Below, piece after piece: positions 1 through 5,536 of a DNA stretch of 8,937 nt; position 1 is the stretch's first letter, and each line of letters starts with the position of its first letter. The translations under genes and the position numbers were made by a program. The stretch comes from Loki-b32 sp048941605 (lineage in GTDB: Archaea > Asgardarchaeota > Lokiarchaeia > Sigyniarchaeales > SOKP01): contig JBHLNL010000150.1 of the NCBI GenBank assembly GCA_048941605.1, positions 1-8,937 of the forward strand, written 5' to 3'. The notes below the pieces were generated by a model, which saw nothing but the letters and a program-made list of their open reading frames with translations, did not search any database and was not told where the DNA came from.

Positions 1-2
1 CA

Positions 3-1172
3 TTATATGATGAAAAAATTGAAATAGATCTAAGCAAATTGGAACCTCTTATTGCTGAACCACATAGTCCCGGTAACGTTAAAACAGTTAGAGAATTAGA
101 AGGAATAAATGTAGATCAAGTTTGTATTGGGAGTTGTACTAATTCTTCATTAAGAGATTTAAAAATAGCAGCAAATATGTTAAAAGGAAAGACAATTGCT
201 CTGAATACAGTCTTAACTGTATCTCCGGGGTCAAGACAAGTAGTTGATCATATGGTTGAATCGGGTGAAATGAGTTATATGGTAAAAGCTGGAGCAAGAA
301 TATTAGAAAATGCATGTGGTCCTTGTATTGGAATGGGTTTAGCACCAAAAAGTAATGCAGTATCCCTAAGAACTTTTAATAGAAATTTTCTTGGACGAAC
401 AGGTACTAAGAATGCTAATGCGTATTTAGTAAGTCCAGAAACTGCAGCTATTGCTGCTATTGAAGGAAAAATAACTGATCCACGAAAGTTCGGTAAATTA
501 CCTAAATTCACCATGCCAAAGAAGTTTTTAGTAAATGACAACATGATTGTTCCACCTTTACCTCCTGAAAAAGCTAAAGATGTAGAAATTGTAAGAGGAC
601 CCAATATCAAACCTTTACCTGAATTTAATCCATTACCAAATAAATTAGAAGGAGAAGTACTCTTGAAAGTTGAAGATGATATAACCACTGATCATATTAT
701 GCCTGCTGGTGCTAAAATTCTACCATTAAGAAGTAATATACCAGAAATAAGCAAATTTGTGTTTAATGTAGTTGATGAATCTTTCCATGACAGATCTCTT
801 GAAAAGGGAGGAGGTTTTATTGTTGGAGGAGATAATTATGGTCAGGGGTCAAGTCGTGAGCATGCAGCGATTGCTCCTAAATATCTTGGAATAAGAGCAG
901 TCATAGTAAAGAGTTTTGCTCGTATACATTTAGCAAATCTTGTAAATTTTGGGATTGTACCTTTAACTTTTGTTAATAAAGATGATTATAATTCAATAGA
1001 ACCTGGAGATAAATTCGAGATTGACTTAACTACAATTAAATCTGGGAAAGTTATACTAAAAAATCTGTCAAAGAATATTGATATTGTTTTGACTCATTCG
1101 CTTAGTGAGCAAGATCTAGAAGAGTTAATGGCAGGTGGAAAATTAACACTAATAAAGCAAAAACACGCTTAA
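3..1172 (+). CDS. acn: Aconitate hydratase (aconitase), C-terminal part, 5' end outside window
   Basis: Aconitase interconverts citrate and isocitrate through cis-aconitate in the TCA cycle, using a cytoplasmic [4Fe-4S] cluster. The frame is open to the left edge, so the TTG at 39 is not a real start; 389 residues are visible of about 640 or more expected. The three cluster cysteines are present: the one in GSCTNSS (codon 135-137) and the pair in ACGPCIGMG (315-317 and 324-326). They are followed by the conserved RNFLGRTG segment (about 380-405). The C-terminal swivel domain contains DDITTDHIMPAG (about 675-710) and GSSREHAA (from 846), which holds the catalytic serine and the substrate-binding arginine. 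The swivel domain fused behind the cluster domain separates it from two-subunit isopropylmalate dehydratases; homoaconitase is less likely. A T-rich terminator follows the TAA stop. The promoter lies outside the window. Confidence 0.95.
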   Translation, partial: LYDEKIEIDLSKLEPLIAEPHSPGNVKTVRELEGINVDQVCIGSCTNSSLRDLKIAANMLKGKTIALNTVLTVSPGSRQVVDHMVESGEMSYMVKAGARILENACGPCIGMGLAPKSNAVSLRTFNRNFLGRTGTKNANAYLVSPETAAIAAIEGKITDPRKFGKLPKFTMPKKFLVNDNMIVPPLPPEKAKDVEIVRGPNIKPLPEFNPLPNKLEGEVLLKVEDDITTDHIMPAGAKILPLRSNIPEISKFVFNVVDESFHDRSLEKGGGFIVGGDNYGQGSSREHAAIAPKYLGIRAVIVKSFARIHLANLVNFGIVPLTFVNKDDYNSIEPGDKFEIDLTTIKSGKVILKNLSKNIDIVLTHSLSEQDLEELMAGGKLTLIKQKHA

Positions 1173-1179
1173 ATAAAGA

Positions 1180-1205
1180 TTTTATATATATTTTTTTACT
1201 TTTTT
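1180..1205 (+). terminator. T-tract terminator after aconitase
   Basis: Just after the aconitase stop there is an AT-only stretch with a run of seven T (1191-1197) and a second run of six T (1200-1205), with no GC-rich stem. Archaeal RNA polymerase commonly terminates on such T-tracts without a hairpin. The convergent acetyltransferase gene ends at 1219, so termination here would limit read-through into its antisense strand. Confidence 0.5.
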
Positions 1206-1218
1206 ATTGAATAATATG

Positions 1219-1698
1219 TTATACTCTACCAGGATAATCTACATTTTTAAAAGGCCAGTAAGCTTTGATCCAATCCTTTACAGTATTGAATAATATATCA
1301 TCCAGCCCTTTATCGTATTCAGTCTGACGAACCCACATATGTACAACCGCATCTAGATTAGATGTCTCTGATGGATTGATGTAAACACAGCCAAGAACTC
1401 TTGATTCATCTAATGATATAACAGTATAGGCAAACGCTTCGCGATCCAGAAACTCTTGTTGATGTGTTTTCAGGTCAACAAGATTTTCCTCGAGGGTGAA
1501 ACCTGATCTCGGCCATGAACCACCAAACATAGTATGAAGTAAATCTTGACTTTCCATAACAGCTTCGTAGTCCTTTTCAACGTCATCCACAGATAACATT
1601 CGAAGACGAAAATGCTTTGTTTCAAACTTCGAAGGGATCTCGAAATCATCTGGTATGAATTTGTTTTTAGACATTGTTCTTTCTTTTTCAAGAATCAT
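1219..1698 (-). CDS. GNAT-like N-acetyltransferase
   Basis: A small cytoplasmic protein of 159 residues, or 151 if the internal ATG at 1674 is used (beginning MSKNKF). The fold pattern is GNAT-like: an early FETKHFRLRML strand, a helix rich in acidic residues, the strand pair FAYTVIS and VLGCVYINPS, then VVHMWVRQTEYDKGLDDILF and a C-terminal ending in NVDYPGRV. It resembles bacterial stand-alone acetyltransferases that share the WVR segment and a YPGR-like end (from memory). The usual acetyl-CoA loop (R/Q-x-x-G-x-G/A) is not intact; the matching place reads YDKGLD, so activity and substrate are uncertain. The ATG at 1674 is preceded by purine-rich GAAAGAA, and a TATA-like box near 1720 would place the transcript start close to 1695, which favours 1674. 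GC is about 38% by hand count, at or above the top of its neighbours' range, which hints at transfer. Substrate unknown. Confidence 0.75.
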   Translation of the reverse strand: MILEKERTMSKNKFIPDDFEIPSKFETKHFRLRMLSVDDVEKDYEAVMESQDLLHTMFGGSWPRSGFTLEENLVDLKTHQQEFLDREAFAYTVISLDESRVLGCVYINPSETSNLDAVVHMWVRQTEYDKGLDDILFNTVKDWIKAYWPFKNVDYPGRV

Positions 1699-1713
1699 TG
1701 AAATACATATTGG

Positions 1714-1725
1714 ATATATTATATA
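1714..1725 (-). promoter_or_regulatory. TATA-like box for the acetyltransferase gene
   Basis: Reading leftward the sequence is TATATAATATAT. Its centre is about 22 bp upstream of the first ATG (1698) and about 46 bp upstream of the second (1674). With an archaeal spacing of about 26 bp, transcription would start near 1694, just inside the longer reading frame. That supports translation from 1674 with a leader of about 20 nt. Confidence 0.4.
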
Positions 1726-1736
1726 GAATGCCTAGT

Positions 1737-1748
1737 TTTATAATTATA
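1737..1748 (+). promoter_or_regulatory. TATA-like box for the methyltransferase gene
   Basis: The sequence TTTATAATTATA is centred about 28 bp upstream of the ATG at 1771, and no Shine-Dalgarno sequence lies between them. The spacing fits an archaeal promoter giving a leaderless or nearly leaderless transcript. It shares the 72-bp divergent region with the promoter of the acetyltransferase gene. Confidence 0.45.
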
Positions 1749-1770
1749 ATAGGTTTAATTTTAAAATATC

Positions 1771-2553
1771 ATGTTTAATAAAAAATTTCTACAAGACCCT
1801 AAGAAGCGCTTCAGTGATAGAGTAGAAAAGTACATTAAATATAGACCTAGATATCCGCAAGAAATAATTGAATTCCTGAAAGAAAAAAATATTTTATCTA
1901 AAGAGTCTGTAATTGCAGACATTGGATCAGGAACAGGTATATTGAGTGAATTGTTTCTGAAAGAGGGTAATTTAGTTTATGGAGTGGAACCAAATATCGA
2001 TATGAGAAAAGCAGGGGAAAAATTGCTTAATAATTATTCAAATTTTTTTAGTATCGATGGATCTGCAGAAGACACAACGTTAAAACCTAATAGCATTGAT
2101 ATTATAACAGCAGGTCAAGCATTTCATTGGTTCAATTTGGATAAAACCAAATTAGAATTTCAACGTATTCTCAAACCAGAAAGTTGGTTGGTATTAATAT
2201 GGAATCGTCGAAAAAAGGAGACAAATGAATTTTTAAAAGAATATGAAAAATTTCTCTTGAAATATGGAACAGATTATAAAGCAATCGAGAAGAGTAAGCT
2301 AGATTTTGACAAATTTTTTGGAGGAAATCAATTAAAAATAAAGTATCAAAAAGAGAATTTTGATAACTATCAAATATTTGATTATGAAGGTTTAGAGGGG
2401 CGATTACTCTCTACATCATATATACCTTTAAATGATAATCCTAAATATAATGATATGTTATCTGATTTAAAGAAATTATTTAAAAAACATCAAAAAAAAG
2501 GATTCATTAAATTCGAATATAATACTGAAGTTATCTATGGTCAATTGGAATAG
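1771..2553 (+). CDS. Class I SAM-dependent methyltransferase
   Basis: A 260-residue cytoplasmic enzyme that transfers a methyl group from S-adenosylmethionine. The start segment FSDRVEKYIKYRPRYP (14-29) is typical of a subgroup of type-11 methyltransferases. Motif I is DIGSGTG (50-56). An acidic residue at the end of the second strand, E73 in GVEPN, would hold the ribose. GSAEDTTL (97-104) and the AGQAFHWFN segment (114-122) follow, then LKPESWLVLIWN (134-145). The C-terminal third is lysine-rich and probably covers the substrate pocket. Fungal and bacterial trans-aconitate methyltransferases belong to this broad superfamily, and aconitase, which releases cis-aconitate that isomerises to the trans form, is encoded two genes upstream. 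This is a hint only; small-molecule or lipid substrates are equally possible. The ATG is the first in frame and sits about 28 bp after a TATA-like box. The gene ends 11 bp from the convergent helical-protein gene. Confidence 0.85.
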   Translation: MFNKKFLQDPKKRFSDRVEKYIKYRPRYPQEIIEFLKEKNILSKESVIADIGSGTGILSELFLKEGNLVYGVEPNIDMRKAGEKLLNNYSNFFSIDGSAEDTTLKPNSIDIITAGQAFHWFNLDKTKLEFQRILKPESWLVLIWNRRKKETNEFLKEYEKFLLKYGTDYKAIEKSKLDFDKFFGGNQLKIKYQKENFDNYQIFDYEGLEGRLLSTSYIPLNDNPKYNDMLSDLKKLFKKHQKKGFIKFEYNTEVIYGQLE

Positions 2554-2564
2554 CACATAAATTA

Positions 2565-3578
2565 TTAGGATTCTTCGAGAAAGAAATTTATTGAACCCTT
2601 TATTGTCTTAAACTTTTCAAGTGAAGATTTTATATCTCCTTTTTTTAATAACAGCAAACCTTCGTTATTTAGCTTTTTAACCAATTCTTTAAGCTCTTCA
2701 AAACTATGATCTTTTTGAAGTTTCATCAATAATTTTGAATTTTCTTCAATTATATCAGTTTTATTTATAGATTCGGCGAGTTTTAAAAGTTCTTCACACT
2801 TCGAAATCGCTAGTTCATATTTATTATTTTTTTGAAGTGCTTCTATTTCTTGATTTATATCTTCAATCTTATTTACCTTATCTAAATAGGCCTTTTCTGC
2901 GTTTAAAATATCATTTTGAATATATTCTAATTCATGTAAATAATCTCTTATCTCATTTTCTTTTAATTTTGTGATAATCGAGCTTAATTTAAGTTTAATA
3001 TCATCAAAAAGAAATTTTTCTTTCAATTTAATACTCTGCTCGATTATTTCCTGAGCATCCGCAATAAGTTCTTTTCGAACCTTAGCTTTTAAATGCTTAT
3101 GCTTAAAATCTAACCATTTTTTTGCATAATCACTATCATCAAGTTGAGATAGTAAATTTTTTGCTTTGTCTAGTGTTTCTTCGGTTTTTTCATAATCTTG
3201 AGCCAAGAATCCTGCATTAAAACTATATTCTAATTGATTTAATTCATCTTTTAATTTATTTATTTTTTCAAGTTTTTGCCTTTCTTGCTCAGCCCGTAAT
3301 CTTTCACGCTCTTTTTCCTCTTTTTCTTTTAATAATTTTTTAATTCGAGCGATTAAATCTTCTTGTTCTTTAATAAAAGATTTCAAATCTTCTGGCTTTG
3401 CTAATTCTATAATTTCATAAGCAAGTGATAATGCTTCTTTTAATTGACCTTTTATATATGCCTGACCTTGGATAGCAAGTCGATTATCAATTTGCTCTAC
3501 AATTCTAATTTTCCTTTTTTCTTCTTTTTCTTTCACTTCCTCTACAGGTTCTGATTGATCTTCAGTCAAATTTTTCAC
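2565..3578 (-). CDS. Charged helical/coiled-coil protein with TPR-like repeats, second gene of the pair
   Basis: A 337-residue protein of unknown function, almost entirely helical and very rich in Lys, Glu and Leu; no signal peptide or membrane segment. Order: acidic/basic N-terminus (5-25), TPR-like hairpin (44-80), strongly charged coiled coil (66-112), tryptophan module (110-159, invariant Trp at 155), further helices, a second hairpin (251-288, core KYELAISKCEELLKLA) and a C-terminal TPR-like hairpin (303-330). The module, hairpins and tail also occur in the upstream 540-residue protein, so the two are diverged relatives. This one lacks the gelsolin-like N-terminus. The start is GTG; no ATG lies near, and only a weak purine tract (AAAAAGA) precedes it. 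The gap to the upstream gene is 15 bp, so the two are very probably co-transcribed. Likely a scaffold or partner protein; this is inference from shape alone. Confidence 0.8.
   Translation of the reverse strand: MKNLTEDQSEPVEEVKEKEEKRKIRIVEQIDNRLAIQGQAYIKGQLKEALSLAYEIIELAKPEDLKSFIKEQEDLIARIKKLLKEKEEKERERLRAEQERQKLEKINKLKDELNQLEYSFNAGFLAQDYEKTEETLDKAKNLLSQLDDSDYAKKWLDFKHKHLKAKVRKELIADAQEIIEQSIKLKEKFLFDDIKLKLSSIITKLKENEIRDYLHELEYIQNDILNAEKAYLDKVNKIEDINQEIEALQKNNKYELAISKCEELLKLAESINKTDIIEENSKLLMKLQKDHSFEELKELVKKLNNEGLLLLKKGDIKSSLEKFKTIKGSINFFLEES
2568..2702 (-). repeat. Shared C-terminal TPR-like tail, copy in the 337-residue protein
   Basis: Residues 293-337. LNNEGLLLLKKG (303-314) followed by SSLEKF (318-323) aligns without gaps to residues 508-528 of the upstream protein (offset 205). 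The spacing G...L.KG....SLE.F resembles a TPR helix pair. Confidence 0.65.
3102..3251 (-). repeat. Tryptophan module, copy 3 (337-residue protein)
   Basis: Residues 110-159. The module starts KDELNQLE and ends around KKWLDFK, with the Trp at module position 46. It aligns without gaps over 50 residues with two copies in the neighbouring protein, keeping the initial K-(N/D)-(D/E)-L, Glu at position 8, the LL/FL pair near 33-34, Asp at 39 and the W-x-x-F/Y-K end. Confidence 0.75.
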
Positions 3579-3593
3579 TCTTTTTCTATCTTT

Positions 3594-5216
3594 TTAATTC
3601 TTATACTCTTGTATTTGTAGAATTATTTGCTCAAAGAATTCTAAAGAGCCTGAACATGAACCCTTATTTAGAGCTTCAATTCCATTTTTACTTAATTCTT
3701 CTATATTTTCTAACAATTGCTGAGCACTAATGAATTTTTGTTTATAATCGTCCCATTTCTCTTTTTCATCATCATCTACTAGTTCTCCAAGGAAAATGTC
3801 TCCCTTTTCGAGGAGATCATTCAATTTATTGATTTCCATATTTTTTAATAATAAAGTAAAGCGTTTTTCTAACTTTGAAAGTTCATCTTTTATTTTTGCT
3901 TGTTTTTCCTCAAATTCTTTTCTTTCTTTAATCTCTTTCTTTGTTGATTCTAAAATTTGTGTATAATTCTCAATTAGATCAGATTTTTTAAGTGTTATAG
4001 CAAGATCGATAATTTTTTCACAATCCGCTAAAACTTCATTCAAAAGGGCATTTTTTCTATTTTTTTTAATTGAAATCTCTAATTCAACAATTTCTTTATT
4101 CATTTTTTTAAATAATTGTTCGGCTGATTCAATCTCGGAAGTTAATAGCTCTAATTTACTTCTATATTCTGGAACATCTATTTTTTCTGTTTCTTTTAAT
4201 AATTCTTTTGATCTTGACTTTATTTCCATGTATTGATGGTTTTCTTTCAATGTATTAATTTTTTCCGAGAAATTATCAAATTTTTCGATAAAATCTAATC
4301 TTTTATAAGCTTCTTCTATATTTTGCTTGAATTTTACCCATCTATTCTTAATTTCATCATCAATTAGATTAGAAAGTAAACCTAATCCTTTTTCATAAAC
4401 CTCCGTTGCTTTAGGCAAATCAAGATTATCTATTAATGGTTTTAATTCCTTTTCAATTCTTAAGAGATCATTTTTTATTTTCTCCTGTTCTGAATACCAT
4501 TTTCTTTTTTCTTTTATAATTAATTCTTTAGCACTAGGGATTAGAGTTAAGTCATATATAGCTTCATAATTTTTAACAAATTTATCAATTAATTTATGTG
4601 CATCTAATATCCGTTCAGATCTGATTAATTCATTGTATTCTTTTTCTATTTTTGTAGTTTCTTCCTCAATTTCGGAGACAATTTGTTGATTTTCAAACTT
4701 TTCTGTTAATGTTGAAATTAAACTTTTTTGTTCTGTTATTAGAGCATCATCTTCTATCTTTATTGCTAATTCTATAATTTCTTTCAGTAAGTCAATAGCA
4801 TTTTTATACTCTTCAGATTGTATTAGATTTTCAGATTTTGCTTTTAAATCATCAACTTTTTCCAAAATTGGTAAAACAGTTTTTTCTTGATAATTTATTA
4901 TCTCATATAACTCATCCTTTGACAAATTTAAATTATTGAAAAATTCAAATGGTTCAGATCTCATATCAAAAGTAATATTTCTAATAATTCTAAACAGTGG
5001 GAACTCTTCTTTCAATATCACACGGATGTTAGGAATATGGTTTTTCAAAGCTTGAGTAGCATTCTTACCAATCCAAATATACATTGTTTTTATTTTTGTG
5101 ATATAAATAGCTAAAATATTGACAATTGTGAAGACTTCCTTTATGTGTTCATAGGCAACCTCATCAAAAGTGCCATCATAATTAAGTTTGAAAGTTTTTA
5201 TAACATTTTCAACCAT
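3594..5216 (-). CDS. Gelsolin-like domain fused to long helical/coiled-coil repeats
   Basis: A 540-residue cytoplasmic protein, first gene of a two-gene operon. Residues about 20-97 look like one gelsolin repeat: strands AIYITKIK and TMYIWIGKNAT (the classic Y-x-W-x-G-K turn, 46-51), a helix (55-69), then a strand and RSEPFEFFNNL (86-96), matching the E-P-x-x-F end of the family. Gelsolin domains bind and sever or cap actin; in prokaryotes they are known mainly from Asgard archaea. The rest (100-540) is helical: TPR-like hairpins (135-170, 195-235, 327-365, 388-427), two tryptophan modules (248-297, 443-492) and a TPR-like tail (501-540). The ATG at 5216 is preceded by AAGGTTGGGG, a weak ribosome site. 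A link to an archaeal actin cytoskeleton is plausible but inferred; the gelsolin call rests on motif reading, and the helix lacks the usual Glu-Lys pair, so calcium dependence is doubtful. Confidence 0.82.
   Translation of the reverse strand: MVENVIKTFKLNYDGTFDEVAYEHIKEVFTIVNILAIYITKIKTMYIWIGKNATQALKNHIPNIRVILKEEFPLFRIIRNITFDMRSEPFEFFNNLNLSKDELYEIINYQEKTVLPILEKVDDLKAKSENLIQSEEYKNAIDLLKEIIELAIKIEDDALITEQKSLISTLTEKFENQQIVSEIEEETTKIEKEYNELIRSERILDAHKLIDKFVKNYEAIYDLTLIPSAKELIIKEKRKWYSEQEKIKNDLLRIEKELKPLIDNLDLPKATEVYEKGLGLLSNLIDDEIKNRWVKFKQNIEEAYKRLDFIEKFDNFSEKINTLKENHQYMEIKSRSKELLKETEKIDVPEYRSKLELLTSEIESAEQLFKKMNKEIVELEISIKKNRKNALLNEVLADCEKIIDLAITLKKSDLIENYTQILESTKKEIKERKEFEEKQAKIKDELSKLEKRFTLLLKNMEINKLNDLLEKGDIFLGELVDDDEKEKWDDYKQKFISAQQLLENIEELSKNGIEALNKGSCSGSLEFFEQIILQIQEYKN
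3597..3722 (-). repeat. Shared C-terminal TPR-like tail, copy in the 540-residue protein
   Basis: Residues 499-540. LSKNGIEALNKG (508-519) and GSLEFF (523-528) match the tail of the downstream protein without gaps. Both genes ending in the same element argues that they are two complete genes and not one gene split by a frameshift. Confidence 0.65.
3741..3890 (-). repeat. Tryptophan module, copy 2 (540-residue protein)
   Basis: Residues 443-492, beginning KDELSKLE, with Trp488 at module position 46 followed by DDYK. It is preceded by a charged linker (428-442), as copy 3 is, so hairpin, charged linker and module form a larger repeating unit. Confidence 0.75.
4326..4475 (-). repeat. Tryptophan module, copy 1 (540-residue protein)
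   Basis: Residues 248-297, beginning KNDLLRIE, with LLSNLIDD at 280-287 and Trp293 at module position 46 followed by VKFK. Same length and spacing as copies 2 and 3. Similarity is at the protein level; the DNA copies have diverged. Confidence 0.75.
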
Positions 5217-5260
5217 ATTACCCCAACCTTGTATATTGTAATTACATAGTCTAAGATCTT

Positions 5261-5269
5261 GTTTTTAAA
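5261..5269 (-). promoter_or_regulatory. Candidate TATA-like box for the helical-protein operon
   Basis: Read leftward this is GTTTAAAAAC-like, about 50 bp upstream of the ATG at 5216. A start about 26 bp downstream would give a leader of roughly 23 nt carrying AAGGTTGGGG. A second AT-rich candidate (TATATA at 5282-5300) is shared with the divergent small gene, so the assignment is uncertain. Confidence 0.3.
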
Positions 5270-5292
5270 CATTTGCGATTAGATATATAGAA

Positions 5293-5300
5293 TTATATAA
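5293..5300 (+). promoter_or_regulatory. TATA-like box for the DUF4177-like gene
   Basis: TTATATAA lies about 54 bp upstream of the ATG at 5351. Archaeal spacing predicts transcription from near 5323 and a leader of about 27 nt, which includes the strong Shine-Dalgarno sequence at 5339. A bacterial -10 reading cannot be excluded. Confidence 0.4.
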
Positions 5301-5338
5301 TCAGAAAGTTAATATAATTCTATCAAAATTAAACAATT

Positions 5339-5344
5339 GGAGGT
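5339..5344 (+). promoter_or_regulatory. Strong Shine-Dalgarno site of the DUF4177-like gene
   Basis: GGAGGT with a 6-nt spacer before the ATG at 5351. It is the only near-perfect ribosome-binding site seen in the window and fixes the start of a gene short enough to be missed by length cut-offs. Confidence 0.85.
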
Positions 5345-5350
5345 TAATTT

Positions 5351-5503
5351 ATGAAAGAATACAAAGTCGTAACTATTAAAGGAGGAATGACTGCTACAAA
5401 ATTAGTTGAAAATGCTCAAGAAAAATTAGATGAAATGGCAGCTCAGGGCTGGGAATTCAAATTTTTGGATAATATATTATGGATTTTTGAAAGAGAAAAA
5501 TAA
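5351..5503 (+). CDS. Small DUF4177-like protein, 50 residues
   Basis: A 50-residue cytoplasmic protein, beginning MKEYKVVTIK and ending WIFEREK. The pattern is that of the DUF4177 family: a first strand with YKVV, a helix (LVENAQEKLDEMA, 18-30), then the hallmark GWEF (33-36) and a last strand ending in a hydrophobic, charged IFEREK. Family members are typically about 50-70 residues and their role is unknown. The strong GGAGGT site six bases before the ATG, normal codon use and a good stop make it a real gene. It is transcribed divergently from the gelsolin-like operon, with AT-rich promoter boxes in the 134 bp between them, and ends 33 bp from the convergent peptidase gene. No function can be given. 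Confidence 0.85.
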   Translation: MKEYKVVTIKGGMTATKLVENAQEKLDEMAAQGWEFKFLDNILWIFEREK

Positions 5504-5536
5504 TTTTAGATTCTCATCCACTATGAATTAACCAGA

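Noticed and set aside
39..41. TTG start of the aconitase reading frame at 39
   Set aside because: The frame stays open upstream to base 3 and aconitase needs a further cluster-domain part, so this is an internal Leu codon of a gene cut by the window edge.
139..688. Leftward open frames inside the aconitase gene
   Set aside because: They lie antisense to a strongly conserved coding region and their translations resemble no protein; they are shadows.
3579..3593. A frameshift splitting one large helical gene into two
   Set aside because: Both proteins end with the same TPR-like tail, and the 15-bp spacer follows a clean stop; this fits two paralogous genes better than one broken gene.
2565..5216. 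SMC/Rad50-like ATPase or myosin-like motor as identity of the helical proteins
   Set aside because: No Walker A, Walker B or signature motif is present in either protein; the similarity is only coiled-coil composition.
5281..5320. AT-rich repeats in the divergent region as an origin or attachment site
   Set aside because: They are short TATA-like stretches with no iterated origin-box pattern or direct-repeat boundaries; promoter elements explain them better.
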